Below are positions 22,552 to 35,440 of a stretch of DNA of 64,000 bases, in pieces. The DNA lies in the NCBI GenBank assembly GCA_905250125.1, contig CAJNOL010000208.1, forward strand, positions 2,272 to 66,271, given 5' to 3'. Made by a program: the position numbers and the translations under genes. Under the pieces are notes generated by a model. The model saw only the letters and a list, made by a program, of their open reading frames with translations. It searched no databases and had not been told where the DNA came from. The number at the start of each line of letters is the position of its first letter. The first letter of the stretch is position 1. Source of the stretch: Rotaria sordida (taxonomy: Eukaryota; Rotifera; Eurotatoria; Philodinida; Philodinidae).

Positions 22552-22735
22552 TGATTATAAAATAAATCACTATATATAATCTATAAAGCACATCACATAA
22601 AAAAGAGCAAAAAAAAATGGAGAAGGAGATTTATGAAAACTCCACATAATTAATAGTTTTACAGTACCAGTATTTTATATAATGAAATAATAGATTATTC
22701 TATAAATATAAACAAATTTTTTACACCATTTTGAG

Positions 22736-22890
22736 CTTGTGAGGGTGTGCATTGTTTATGTGTGTATGACGTGACAACAAAAATTTCAATCTCACTGCCG
22801 CGAGCGGTGTCTTCTGTCTATGATTTACTCTCTTGAGTATGGGAATGTAGCTCAATAGAGTAAACAAAACGACACCCGCATCCATACTTT
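22736..22890. repeat. GT/AC inverted module (copy 2, diverged)
   Basis: GTGAGGGTGTGCATTG and ATGTGTGTATGACGTG on the left, ACGACACCCGCATCCATAC on the right. Pairing is weaker than in copy 1. Confidence 0.4.
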
Positions 22891-23002
22891 CCTATTTCGC
22901 TTAACTTTTCATGCTATATAAGTTATCGACAGTATCAATAACCTATAGAGAATGGAAATTTTAGCCAAATATAAGCTTTTTCAAATTGTGCGGAAAGGGT
23001 TC

Positions 23003-23090
23003 TGGTGGGGTGAGGGTGTAGGATGTGGGTGAGAATGTGGATACGGATATTCTCACATATCTCAAACCCACACACAACATCTATACATAT
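23003..23090. repeat. GT/AC inverted module (copy 3)
   Basis: GGTGAGGGTGTAGGATGTGG and GTGAGAATGTGGATACGG are followed by ATTCTCACATATCTC and AACCCACACACAACATC, so both halves pair in order. Confidence 0.55.
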
Positions 23091-24717
23091 AGAGCTAACA
23101 ACACCGCGTCCATAATCACATCCATAACAACATTCTTACTCTATTCGTCGTCTGTAATTTTTAGCAAAACCAACCTCTATGTATTCGTATAGTTATCTTT
23201 TCTCGAAGTTACGTATGTACACTGTTCTTCTTCTTTACTATACATAATATTATTAAGTAGCGATTAATATGACTCAAATGATTCACAAAGGAATGGCCAG
23301 ATTGTTTTTATGAAGCACTGCAGTACAATTCTATTCCTATGGATTTCTGATTTATCCTGATCGCTCTATTTTATTTTCTATTTTCTTATGTGTGATTCTA
23401 TGTTATTCATATGTTTCAAGTAATATTTCAATTGAGATATTAAAAATTAATGGAATAATATGAGCATTTATATAAAGTAAAACCGGTAAAAAGGTATAAG
23501 TGAGAGTAGAGTTAGACAGAAGTACTGAGAAGTTTCTAGAAGTACCATGAAGTACAAAGGTCTGCTTTTTCCCCTTGAGAATTTCTAGATACTTTGACGG
23601 TTATCGTTATTTGTTTGTACTTGTTTAGTTACTTCATATTAAATAATTGTCTTGAAAAGATCGACATTATTGTTGCTTTCAGGAACTGTATAGCATATAA
23701 ACTAATTATTGAGACTGTTGATATTTATATGTGTAGTCTAGGACCATAAATAAATGATTCCAATTTTGATTACATGTGAACATATAGTAATATATAAAAG
23801 ATTGGGAAAAGTTTACTGGAAAAGGGTAGTCTTTGATATTTCACGAAGATTTGTTAGACTATTACTTTCTGAAGAAATAACACATTATGCCATCATTAGA
23901 CATCTTATCCACATTAGATAACTTGACAAGAATACGAAGTGAGGAAATATACATTGATTTAATACGTCGCATAGATATGTGCCTCTTAACATCCTGTTTT
24001 TTAAAATTTTTTCTCTTCTTTATTTGATAAATATTTGATATTTTCATGTTTTATAATAAGATAAAGGTATGCTTGATCATATTTCATGTCAACTGGATTT
24101 TTCTATCTTGTTATGTAACTCACACCAATACGTTTCTGATTCTTTGTCCAATAACAAGTGATGACAGTCACAATAATTGTCGGTATTCTGCAGGTTCAAT
24201 AGAGAAAGAAAAACATGCCAGCTATTGTGAGAAAACAATGGAAAAAAATATATTCCTTTGCTCTAATAGAATAATTCTCCTTGATGTGTATCTGTCGACC
24301 ATAGGGAATAAGTTATTGTTTGAAGAAAACAAAATACATAAGACCATTGGAGAGCTGCTTTGCATAATGTGAATGAAGAATGACAACATTACTCTGGATA
24401 TTCTTTTTCTATTGATTGTACTCGTATATCTCATACACATTAGATTTGCACAAAAAACAACTTAGTCATTGGAATAAAAGGTTGAAAACTTGATCGAGTA
24501 GATATATCGAGTATTATTGATCACTCAATGCGTATTTCACTAGAGAACACTACCTTTAATATGGGTATTTCTGTCACAGAAACACTCGATGAAGATTTTG
24601 TTTTAGTTTTTTTAATTTTTTCTAGATGATATTAAATCTGTAGAAAAGAGTTTTCTATTAAAATACTCGAATAAAGCTTTCGAATTCCTTTGAATAGTAA
24701 AAGATTATAATATTTAG

Positions 24718-25169
24718 GGCATATCCAAAGTTCTGATCACGGTGTTTAAAGGATGTTTTGGATAAGGGGACCTATTTGAGAAATGAAAAACCAAACAGTA
24801 TCCCATGTTGCAGAGCTTCTTGAGGTATGTCGAATGGTATATAGGAAATCCTATTTTCATAAGACTTTCAAGAAACTAGAGTCAATTTACTGATAGATGA
24901 CAATACATCCACACCCAAGCATGATACGTTTCAGAATATTGTGGTCCTTAATATTAGTTGAAAGTATTTTGAGAATTTTTCCTTTTTTACAGCATATTAT
25001 GCATCTCTGTCTGGATCCTTCGAAGTCCTATGAAAACAAGATTTCCTATATACCGTTCGATGCGCCTTGAAAAGCTCTACAACATCGGATATTTGGTTTT
25101 TCATTTTTGAATAGGTCTCTTTATCTGAAAAGATCCTTTAAACGCCGTGACCAGAACTTTTGGTATGCC
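24718..25169. repeat. Foldback (MITE-like) element, about 450 bp
   Basis: The left end GGCATATCCAAAGTTCTGAT and right end (reverse complement GGCATACCAAAAGTTCTGGT) begin long diverged inverted arms. Similarity continues through AAATGAAAAACCAAA, GAGCTT and GGTATATAGGAAATC towards the centre near 24945. No coding capacity; looks like a decayed non-autonomous DNA transposon. Confidence 0.8.
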
Positions 25170-25432
25170 GTATGTATTTATTCATTGAAAATTTTAATTA
25201 GAGTTTTTCACACATATATCATCTTTCTTGTCTTGATTATACTGATAATATAGAGAGTCATAATCAGTCGAACAATTGTTTAAATTCTTGCCCTGTCTAA
25301 TTTATATTTGATAAGGACAATCACATTTTCTATGCTAATTTCTGGAATAATGAAACTACCAATCTGGTTCCTATGTGCATTATACTTGATAGTGATATTG
25401 ATCTAGGAGAATCAATAACAATGGAAATATAA

Positions 25433-26356
25433 ATACGGGTGTTGTCTTCTTATATATCGACGTTATTATTTTGTCAGTTTAAATGCATCGCGAATATGCA
25501 AAGATCCTTAGGTAAGCTGAAGTGGTTAATGTCTGGTAGAATCGTGTCATCTAAAGTACTCCGTCAATGCTTCTTCGCATATACATTTCCTCACTTTGCA
25601 TGGTTATTTCCCTTCTATCCTCTGTTACCAGAATCGCAGAAACAAATACTGAACCAGAAATTTCGTATGGGTCTTAGATTGGTGTATCGCTGTCCTTTCG
25701 TCCCCGCACATAATCTTTTCACTGTAACTTCAGAGTTCTCCTTAGAATTCTATGTTAAAAAGTACGTCCAAAGGAGATTGAGAACAATGCATTTAACAGA
25801 TCTTGGATCTTCACTTTTTTATAATGACATATTCGTGTGGAGTGAATTTTACAAAAGAAAAAATGATCACCTGGGCCAATTTTTTCGTTTGCGACGTGTG
25901 CGATTACTAGTAGATCGATACGAGTCGTTCCTTTTGAAATGGCTGAGTTTCGTTGAAACAAATTAGTACAAATGTGGTACTCCTTTTTCTTTTGTTCTTT
26001 TCATTTTATCATGTCTCTCTTTATGTAGAGTAGTTCTCTTTTTTCCCTTTCTCTTTCTCTCTCTTCATTATTATTTTTTTTCTCTGTTTCTTTTTTGGTT
26101 TTCTTTTTCTTTCGATTTCGTCGTTTCTTCTCTCCCTTCTTTTATTTTCCTTGTCTTTCTCTAATTTCTCATTCCCATCCTTCTATCAACACCATCACTC
26201 CGTCAAGGGCATCGGTATTAAGACAATGACGAATGTTAAAACGTTCAGCGTATACTTGTTATATTTGGTTCTAATGTCGCAAAGTACTTGTCTTTAAATT
26301 CTATGTAAGCACTTCCGAGTGTTACATACCTTAGCAAAATAAAAAATAAAAAATAA
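25433..26356 (+). mobile_element. 5'-truncated LINE (non-LTR retrotransposon)
   Basis: The 3' end of a LINE: the coding end of the reverse transcriptase ORF (25439-25966), a pyrimidine-rich 3' untranslated stretch (about 25975-26170) and an A-rich AAAAATAAAAAATAAAAAAT tail at about 26335-26356. The 5' end is lost, as in most LINE insertions by target-primed reverse transcription. Target-site duplications were not identified. Confidence 0.75.
25439..25966 (+). pseudogene. LINE reverse transcriptase, C-terminal fragment
   Basis: 175 open codons without a genuine start (frame opened by GTG after an in-frame TAA at 25430). The translation is the thumb/C-terminal part of a LINE reverse transcriptase: MQRSLGKLKWLMSGRIVSSK, then LRQCFFAYTFPHFAWLFPFY, a NQKFRMGLRLVYRCPF segment, and a basic tail with YVQRRL. 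Palm motifs including the YADD box are missing. The remaining frame has no stops, so the insertion is not very old. Confidence 0.75.
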
Positions 26357-27180
26357 TTTTGTCAGTTATTATTCAATAAATAATGATTGGATATAATCGA
26401 AACATAATACAAAAAGTATAAGATTCAAAATGAATTTCGAATCTTAATGTTCTCGTCTCTAATCTTTATGTTGTTTCTCATTTTTCCCATGACATTTTTA
26501 TATTCATCATCAAATATTGGAGTTACTGTCATCGTCGTAAAATAAATCGTGTAAAAATAATCATACATAACAAATAATAAATTACCGAAAAAGTGAAAAA
26601 CTATGTTTCATATTTGATGAAATTGAAATCGTATCGTTTTCTTTAGTTTTTAAAAACCAAAATAATGAATATATGTAAATAAATGTATTATAGACAAGAA
26701 AAAAACAATTGTTAATCGAGAAGTTAATTCGATATGTACATGATTCAATCATCTTGTGAAAAAGTTACAGACATTAATGAAATACTCTATTGTATAAATT
26801 CATAAGATGTAAAAATTATTCGAGATATTAAAACGATCGAAAAGATAAGAAAAAACCATAAAGTCAATTAATGGAAATAACGATCATATTTGATGTGTAC
26901 ATGCTTTGCTATTACCTCGGATCGAAGAATGTTTTGGTAAAACATTCATTTTTCGATTAAATTTTGGTATTGTTTGATTACGTTGATCTATTCAAATAGA
27001 AAATACTGATTTATATGACATTTTTAAAATAAACAAGTAGAAGAGTGTGTTTTTTTTTGTGAAAATGAACATTTTTACAAATTGTTTTCTTATGTATTTA
27101 ATTAATTTCAAATAATATTTCACTTAATAATATGAGAATTTTTGACTAAAATGATTTATTGCAAATTAATATTTTACTCA
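26357..27180. other. No gene recognised
   Basis: Very AT-rich DNA with AATAAA-like words on both strands, probably the 3' flank of the minus-strand gene at 27186-27548. Confidence 0.4.
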
Positions 27181-27185
27181 CTCAA

Positions 27186-27548
27186 TTAATTTTGCTTGAA
27201 TTTGTAAGGTTGAGGTGGATAATATGAACAAGTTGTAGGTTGATTTTGTTCTTCAATAATCGGAGATGATTTAACTTCATCTTGTTTGTCACATTTTGTA
27301 TTTGTAACGTTAACAGAGGATTTAGTTTTTTTAATAATTCGAGATGTTTGTACTTGTGTAATAGGTACTGATGAAGATGGAATTGGTTTTTCGACATATT
27401 CTGGTACATCCCAATGATTTTTTGTTTGTTGTTTGTCATTTATTTCTGATATTTGATCTGATGAAATCAGGTCGATAAAAGAAGATTTTTCTGACTCTTT
27501 GTCGGTAGACAGAAAAGTAAGAAGCTGAAAACGATTATTTACTTCCAT
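27186..27548 (-). CDS. Hypothetical small protein
   Basis: 120 codons from an ATG at 27548 to a TAA. The product is hydrophilic and rich in Ser, Thr, Lys and Gln, with no signal peptide, membrane segment or known motif, and is probably disordered. A second open frame overlaps it (27182-27439), so the coding call rests mainly on the clean ATG-to-stop frame and a plausible amino-acid composition. It could be one exon of a longer gene. The neighbour at 27932 is divergently oriented, with 383 bp between the two ATGs. Confidence 0.4.
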   Translation of the reverse strand: MEVNNRFQLLTFLSTDKESEKSSFIDLISSDQISEINDKQQTKNHWDVPEYVEKPIPSSSVPITQVQTSRIIKKTKSSVNVTNTKCDKQDEVKSSPIIEEQNQPTTCSYYPPQPYKFKQN

Positions 27549-27931
27549 AGTCTACCAAATATCAGTCGTCGGTTTGCTTTTTTTGCTTTCTATTTTTTTC
27601 TTTCTTCATCTTTATATCTAACACGTGTGCGTGGGTAATAGAAGCATTTCGTTGTTCGAGAGCAATGTAAAATTACATACATAGAATGCAAAACATATTT
27701 ACATCATGATTGCGTTATTGGTTTTCTTTCCATTTATAAAAAAATCATTTTGAAATATGAAGATGAATTACGCAAAAAAAAAAAGAATTGCGTTTCTACT
27801 AACTAAAGAGAAATATAATTACATTCAATTTATGTTAAGGGAACAAGTAAGATGATATCAGCATGACATAGGAAAAGATAAAAAATAGATGTGCTTGTTA
27901 TCATATGTAGATCTTATTCACATGATTCAAA

Positions 27932-28768
27932 ATGGGTTTAATAGCATCTGTTGATTCTTCATTTTTTCCTTCACCATCCATTACTGATTTATTTTCTCAT
28001 ATATTTCTTACTTTATTTGTTACTGGATTATGGGTTTATATTTATCGACATCGATCTTTTACATTTCTTGCTTTAGCCATGTTCTTTCCAAGTCTATTTG
28101 CAATAAGTATTCATATTTATCATGGTTCATTTATCCGTTTTATTTCATTTCTATTATTTAATCCACAATGGTCGACCATCTATTGGTCCATTGTCGGTAG
28201 TTTAATTTCTATTTTTACAATCGTTATTTGTTGTTTAATAAATTATTTAATCGGTTGGGGTCAATTCTGTTCAAAAAAAGAGAAATCTCTATCGGTACAT
28301 CAACATAATCGTTATTTGATATGTGGTTGGATACGAGCTCTGGGAGAAGAAATAGGATGGCGGTCTTATCTCTTACCTGGTTTATTGATTCATTTTCATC
28401 CAATAGTAGCATTGAATATAAGTGGAATTGTATGGGGTTTATATCATGTACCTGTTATGATTTTATTATGTTATCATTCACAATCGAAAGTTCAATATCC
28501 TATTCGTACAATTATTGTTCAATGTATGAGTTGTTGGATTTCAGCATTTTTCTATGGATGGATTGCAATTCAATGTCAATATTCGATGATACCACCTACA
28601 ATGATTCATTTCATTTGGAATCAAATTAATCCTCGACTATTAGGATCAATTTATACAAATACACCAGGATGGATGATTGGTGAACAATGGAAAATTAATG
28701 GAGAAGGTTTTATGGGATGTTTTGTTTATTTTATTGTAGCAATTATCATTATTATACAATTTTGGTAA
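27932..28768 (+). CDS. CPBP-family intramembrane metalloprotease-like protein
   Basis: 278 residues, intronless, multipass membrane protein with about seven or eight hydrophobic segments. The three signature motifs of the CPBP/CAAX-protease (Abi) family are in order: E139-E140-x-x-x-R144 (EEIGWR), WGLYH with H172, and H226-x-x-x-N230 (HFIWN). In Rce1-type and bacterial members these residues form the active site in the membrane. Length and overall make-up look closer to bacterial CPBP proteins than to animal Rce1, so a transferred gene is possible. Substrate cannot be predicted. A CATATGTAG acceptor-like site lies 21 nt before the ATG. Confidence 0.85.
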   Translation: MGLIASVDSSFFPSPSITDLFSHIFLTLFVTGLWVYIYRHRSFTFLALAMFFPSLFAISIHIYHGSFIRFISFLLFNPQWSTIYWSIVGSLISIFTIVICCLINYLIGWGQFCSKKEKSLSVHQHNRYLICGWIRALGEEIGWRSYLLPGLLIHFHPIVALNISGIVWGLYHVPVMILLCYHSQSKVQYPIRTIIVQCMSCWISAFFYGWIAIQCQYSMIPPTMIHFIWNQINPRLLGSIYTNTPGWMIGEQWKINGEGFMGCFVYFIVAIIIIIQFW

Positions 28769-29292
28769 TAGCTTATGGTTCGTGTTTCATTAGTCGAAAT
28801 TCTATTTTTTATTTTTTGCATCATGATCATATTCAAAAGTTAAAACAGATATTTGATTTATATATTTGAAGAATAACATTTAAACTATCATTCAACAGAA
28901 ACTATAATCAATTTACATTAATCGCAAACAAGTGATAGATTGGAAAAAATATTTGAAAAAAACATTCTATCAAATTAATTTTGTTTTTGTCCTTTTTTCT
29001 TATATTTTTATTGTTAACAAAAGTAAAATTGAGTTTAGCATTAAAGCTAAATTATAATAAAAACGATAATTGCCAGATGACGAAAATAATCAATAATCAC
29101 TTCTAAGAATTCTTTTACCTTGACTTATAAGAATTGATTCTAATCTTTCTACTATACTTAACATCATTTTAATACACTGACCCATATTAAAAATTTTTCA
29201 AAATTTCAATTCTTCGCTTAACTAACAATAAATGGTTCGTTCGACTACAGCATTCAACCGGTGAAAAATCGATCCATTTAACATATCAATAA
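28769..29292. other. No gene recognised
   Basis: AT-rich 3' flank of the CPBP gene; nothing recognisable. Confidence 0.4.
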
Positions 29293-29958
29293 AATAACTA
29301 TTATCCATTTCAAAAAGGAATGGACTCCCTTGTTTGTTGAATAAGTCGACAATGCTGATAGCTATTGATCTTGGATTTTCGCCGTTAGAAAGAGCATGAG
29401 TGGGTGTACAAGTCTACTTAAGAATCAAAATACTTGAAAAGCTTTCTAGGAAGTTTCAGGAATTTTTGGAAAATCAGTCTCATTTGCTTGATTAGCTATT
29501 TTTTCAATTTGAATTTAGCCATACTGTAGCCTAATGTCTATTTTATTAACCTCGAAATTTTTAGGCGCTTTCGACCTGTTCTTAAAAAATGATGACCGTT
29601 TTTACTGAAGTTCCAACCCTTTCCTAGGTATTTACTAGAAAATGAAATTATGCAATTTCGATCTGAAAATTCGTCCATAGAATATTGTAAAAATTTTAGA
29701 CAAAAGAGATGTTCCTTTATCAACATATTGGGTTTTCAATTTCGCTTGAAAATACATCTAAACAAGCAGATCAGATAGTGGTTTTCCAAAAAAATCTGAA
29801 ACTTCCTAGAAAACTTTTCAAGTATTTTTATGCTGAGGTAGACTTGTATCTCCACTCATGCTCTTTTTAACGATGAAAACCCGAGCTCGATAACTATCAG
29901 AGTTGCCGATTTATTCAACAAACAAGCGAGCCCATTCTTTTTTTGAGATAGATAATAG
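29293..29958. repeat. Foldback element, about 665 bp
   Basis: The left arm contains CCCTTGTTTGTTGAATAAGT, AGCATGAGTG and CTAGGAAGTTTC. The right arm holds the reverse complements in mirrored order (CCTAGAAAACTTTTCAAGTA, CACTCATGCTCTTT, ATTTATTCAACAAACAAGCG). Arms are about 200 bp with an unrelated centre of about 250 bp. No transposase frame seen. Outer limits are approximate. Confidence 0.75.
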
Positions 29959-32900
29959 TCCTTTTGAGAAAAAGTCTATCGATAGAGCTCCATGAAGACA
30001 TACAATGTGATACTCATATAACTGTTGAAGTTTCTAGTAGCAACAGTTTCTATTTTAGTCTGCCGTTTTCCATATACACTAATACTAAGAATAAAGAAAG
30101 AGTTCTTTCAAAACTTTTCATCCAGTAACTCATAAGAAAAGTTATATTGAGCCATAGCTATGCTTTGTTTTGCTTGCTTTTCTTCAATAAAGATATTGTG
30201 TCTTTACAGGAATGGATAAGTTTAATATTTTCTTATTTGAAATCATTATTTAGAACAATCAAAACACTTCACAATTCGCATGAGACTTCTACTGCCGATA
30301 GAAAGACAACATCAGCCAAAGTTTGGATTTTATACTAGACTTCATATACAATTCGTTCAGCATGATCTGAGACTCATGTTGTAAGATGAGAAAGCGTGAA
30401 TTCAAAGTTTAGAGTTAAAGCTTTGATGACAACTGCGTAAAAAGTTTTTCAATGGGAGATTTTCAGACTCATATTTATAAATCTTTAACATAGTGACAAT
30501 TGATAAAAATGAGCAAAATAGACTAGCTTCAGCGTCCTAAAAATCAAAAAAAATTGGTTGAAATTGGCCACTTTGAAAAATTCAATTGGAATGGTTCGGT
30601 AATCCAGCCAGTTCAATTGAGGTATGTTCAGATTTCCAAAAAAGAAAATGACCTAAATTTCTGAAATTTTCATCAGCTCGATGACTATATAGCAGTGCAA
30701 ATCAAAAGTTTTTAGACATATTGGAAATTTCAGAAATTTCTGTAATTTCAGAAATTTCTGTAAGTACATAATTGCAGAAATTTCTGCAATTGCATCATTT
30801 TATGAAGTAACGCAAAATTCAGAACACAAATACTTGAAATCTTCGAAACTTCTGAAATTTCCTTTTTCGAAAGTCTGAACACTGCTGGCCCGATTCAAAG
30901 CCTGCTCGGTATGAATGTGGACGAACAGAAGATAACACTTACACATCCTCACCGGAAATCATTAGTGATATACGAGTGCTAAATGTTTTTCAATATAGAC
31001 GAAACGCTGTTAGTTCTCTAAATGTCGTTTTTTTTCTACATATTTTTAAGTATCAATTCAATGTACAAATAACTTTAAAAACACTTGGTGAATCATCTGC
31101 TTTTTTCATGCTCATTTTTCGTCTACGGAAAAGATGGAAGAATTCATTTCAAACGTCCGATTTAGATCTTTTTGTGTGTCTATTGATAGTTTTCTATTCA
31201 ATTACGATAAATTGTTGTGTGCACTAACTAACAATGTTCATTTAGCGTGAGGCTGATTTCTTTTTTTCTTTCTCCCTTTCGTTTAATGCTAAAATAAAAA
31301 GAATGATTCTAATATCTGTCAAATATCTATCGAGCCATGATTACTGTTAAATTTTATCAATTATTTTTATGTGTTACCTTTCTTTTTGTCTTTAATGCAT
31401 TCTGGATCGACTTTTTCTACGAAAAATATAAAAATACAATTTTGATCCGAAATTTTTGCTTTCTTACAATCGAAAGAAATCCTCTCCATTTACTCTCACT
31501 CCCGCAATAAACGAATTCGAGCTTTGTATACTGATCTGTAAAATACAGTCCAGTTTTTGCTCATTAATTTGACAAACACAATCGTGCTATAAAGCAACTC
31601 TTTCGAGAAGATTTTTTAACATGAAGAATAGCTCAAATAAAAACTCAATACTACATTTGAAAAAAGCAATATCGGCTCCGTTTTCCATGTAAATAAAGTG
31701 GGCATAATATTTCATATATAAATGTCAGATTCACCCATCTAGTTTTCGTTTTAATCATCTAGATTGTTGCACTAGACACGAAATCTGTTTTTTTTAAGTA
31801 ATCGAAACTTATAAACTCAAGTTTGGGTATAGATAAACAAGTAAAATTTTGATGAAAAGATAGAAACCTTTTAATTTAATGCAAGTGAATAGACATATCT
31901 AAACCAAATAAAGCTATAGTTAGATTTTTGTTGATCTTTTCCAATAAGAAAGAGAAGCGACATCGATATGCATACAATCAAATGCTTCAACATTTATCTA
32001 ACCGATAATAGAGAAGTTTCCAAACATGATTGGGATACTTGTTAGTATTAACATAATCACAGGATAAGTAAATCCATCGAACGAAACAACAGATATCTTT
32101 TTGATAGAACACGATTATCAAACATACAAATGATAGGATATTAGAATTTATCATTTTCTTTCTGATTTAAAAAGCTATTCTAGGAAAAAAAACAAGTATT
32201 TCATTATATTTTAATCAAATGAACTGATTTTTTTCTTTTAACTATAACGATATTTTTCAAGTTTTTATTTATAAAAGCTACACTGAAAAACACTGTATCG
32301 TACTATCCTTATTGACTTGGATGTAAGAATTCAAACATATCATAGATTCCGATAACAAAAACAAAGTTCTATACTTCCTGCTTGATTGATCTAATCTCTT
32401 TGGTTACATCATACATTCTATTGTCTTGTTCTATAAGCATTCGGTTTCTTTTTAATGTCTTCTTTAAAGTGGGTCAATGTTAGATCAATGCCTTTAGAAC
32501 TGATGAATTGTATTCATTTTTTTTTAAAGCCTAATAGTCGTCGAATTTTTGGTTAGGTGATGTGGCGACTTGCATTTGAAATATACATTCATATCAGTTA
32601 GCAAAAACACAATCGACATTGTTTTTTGATGACATTTACATAAATGAATTCGCTATCGATTTTGTGATGGTAAACAATGTTGTTCACTTCTTGACATCAC
32701 TCAATATTGCCAGTGGTAGACGTGACAGATGCATAGAAAGAAAAGTTTGTTTTTTTTAATTGAAAATGCATTAATGTGTTTTTGTTAAAATGGATTGAGT
32801 TTGTATCAGAACATTGTGAATGAAACGAGATAATTCTTTTAAAATGATCAACTAAGAAACGATTCACATTTTTATTCAACTTGTCACATAGATGAAAAAA

Positions 32901-33509
32901 AAAGAAATAAGCTCGACATGTTTGATAATGATTATCTTCATTAGTGTACTTCAACATATAGATGGTTCATTTATTAACTTGATTAAGTTCGAAATACAAA
33001 TTATATAAGTGCAATATTCTGTTAATTCTTTATTTTTCGTCCTTCAGATTCTTCGAGAAGTAAATCGTTCATTTTTATTGGCAAAGTTGAATAGATGCAG
33101 CCAAAGTGTATTTCACGTTACTGTACACATGTTTACCAATTGCCATCAACGATGGAATTTTTTTTTTGTGTTCTCAAAATTGAATAAATGCACTGGGTAC
33201 TTTTGAAAATTTTTCTACACAGTGATATACTAAGTGAAAGAATCGAAATAAAACAAAAGTTGGAGAAGAAAAACATCGATTTTTATTATTTCGTGCATTT
33301 AGTACGGTTCGAAAATCAAGGTATTAATTTATCTTTTTATATTGACAACAATAAAATAAATCTTAGTGGTAAGTGACATTGTTCGTATTATGTACAGGTT
33401 TGATGATTGCCTTGCAAAACATTCTGAATTGAATGTCGACTCGTCCTCAAAAATTTTTCCAATGATAATTTGTTTTAAACAAATGAAAATTCATAAACAT
33501 ATTGAAAAC
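29959..33509. other. Gene-poor region
   Basis: No gene. 30720-30800 is a cluster of ATTTCAGAAATTTCTGTA words in direct and inverted order, inside a weak inverted pair (about 30626-30660 with 30850-30885). Short open frames elsewhere are AT-rich and unrecognisable. Confidence 0.5.
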
Positions 33510-34142
33510 GATATTCTATAAGCACTTTTCATTTTAGTTTTGCTTCTAGTATGAGTATTCGATAGGGAAAAAAAATTTTTTTTTTGATCTAAACGAAGCT
33601 AATGTTTCTAGTTTGTTTTTGTTTCAGCGTTATGAGGATTTTCCATAGATGGATAATTGATCATACTCTCATGTCGTTTCTTTTTTAGCAACTGCGACGC
33701 AATTACAGCGTTGCGGTGATCACACTATGACCTATAATTACGTCGTAAATCGATCATTATCGAATACATGGGTTAAGTTGATTGTTAAAATTTCTATTCC
33801 ATTGCAAAGAGATCAAAAACTTTTGATGATCTCAAGATTTTTCTGTTATCGATCCTAAATAGTCGATGTTTCGAAAATCTTCTTATAATAGGTTTAGATC
33901 GTTTTGGAATTATAAAGAAACTTCATTACTAAACTTAATATGATCAATTAACTTCCTCTAGAACTATTTTCGCGTAATTCTAGATGATTTCATTATTATC
34001 AGGGATCTTTGGAAAGTCTTTATAACAGTGAAATCGAACAAAATACAAGTATTAGTTTTGTATAGATCAACGAAGAATATTCTATCCTATTGAATACTCA
34101 TATTAAAAGCAACAGTAGAATGAAAAGTGCTTTCAGAATATC
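33510..34142. repeat. Foldback element, about 630 bp
   Basis: The left end GATATTCTATAAGCACTTTT and the reverse complement of the right end GATATTCTGAAAGCACTTTT start arms that stay similar for at least 150 bp (TATGAGTATTCGATAGGG against TATGAGTATTCAATAGGA; GATCTAAACGAAGCTAATG against GATCTATACAAAACTAATA). No coding capacity. Confidence 0.75.
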
Positions 34143-35100
34143 ATTCATAACATATATTCACGAAGAACTAGATTAAATTTTTCTAATATGATGCTCTCCA
34201 ATGATTTCATTTGTATAGTGAAGATCATGGATCTCTATTTTACTCCTATCACAATTAAGATGAAAAAGATCTGAATGACTTGAATTTTTGACGTCGATAA
34301 TAGATTGAATATAATATTTCAAGATTTGTTTATGAAAAAATAGTCAATTACAAACATAATGTTATAAAAGTTTAATAAAAGTGAATGATTTCAACATTTG
34401 AGATAGACTTTTGACGTTTAAGATCTTCTCGTCTTTCTTGCTGTCAACGAAAAAAAAACATATGACGATACTTTACTGAAGATTTAACTAAATATTAATG
34501 CAAAATATAAATGAACAAAACATTTAGAAGATATTTTTGAATATTTTTACTAAAGTTTCAACTAAAAAGAGACTTCATATTGAGTTTGACTTTTTCGTAT
34601 TAAACTCTATAGGTTGCACTAATTATAGTTCTATTCGTAAATTTGTAGAATGAATCAAAAAAACAGAAATTGTTCGTAGTTGAGTAATCATAGTTTATTT
34701 AGCTGATTCATCGTTAAAGAATTGAAAAAAAAAGGTAGTGAGTTACGTATGATTAACATCACAAATCACTATAAAATAATTATTTAGAAAGTAAAGAAAA
34801 CCGATTTCCATTAAAAGTAGTAAAATATTCAAAAGCTTTTACTACTTGATTATCTAATTTTGAAAAAACAATTTGCTATAACATAATTATTTCAATTGTA
34901 AAAGATTTTCATTTTCCCTTTTTGGATTACTGGAAATAGATTCTATTGAAAAAAAATCTTTCGAAATTTCTCGAAAAGTTTTATTCATTGAAAAAATAAT
35001 CAGAACAATATCCTTTGACTAGCGAGAATCCGTGCATACTGCATGGCAGAGTTTTTTTCTTTAACGTACAACCTCTAAACTTTAATCTTTCACTCGGTAA
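34143..35100. other. No gene recognised
   Basis: AT-rich; nothing recognisable beyond short homopolymer runs. Confidence 0.4.
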
Positions 35101-35440
35101 CAGACACACAAACACTCGACATTATATACATAGAATTCCTTTAGCCTTATCCGCTTATAGCCTTATTCTTTGTAGCCCAAGCTCCTTGGAGAGTCTCCGC
35201 CTTATAACGCTCCTTCCTTGTAGTCTTATCTCCTTAGTGCCTTACTCTTTATAACCTTACCCCCTTATAGTCCTGCTCCCCTACAGCTTTACTTCCTTAT
35301 AGCTTTACATATTATAGCGATCTTCCTTATAGCCTGACCTCCTTGTAGCCTTATTTGACCTTTGACCTTTAATATTTGACCTGGCACAGGCACACACAGA
35401 CACTGAATATTATATATATATAGATAATTGTTTTATTTTT
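35090..35440. repeat. Degenerate CCTTATAGC minisatellite
   Basis: Between about 35135 and 35350, a unit of roughly 13-17 bp (consensus near CCTTATAGCCTTAYTC) is repeated about fourteen times with heavy variation. Both flanks carry a related segment: CACACAAACACTCGACATTATATACATAGA at 35104-35134 in two parts and CACACACAGACACTGAATAT at about 35390, so the array may have been duplicated together with its border. Confidence 0.6.

Larger units (their letters stand above)
22567..24717. other. Intergenic, no gene recognised
   Basis: Contains two GT/AC modules (22736-22890 and 23003-23090) and AT-rich sequence. The 108-codon frame at 24046-24372 has no recognisable domain and an equally open antisense frame; I do not call it. 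Confidence 0.45.

Noticed and set aside
30720-30800. Repeated ATTTCAGAAATTTCTG words considered as a CRISPR-like or regulatory array
   Set aside because: Units are contiguous and palindromic with no spacers; simple local duplication explains them.
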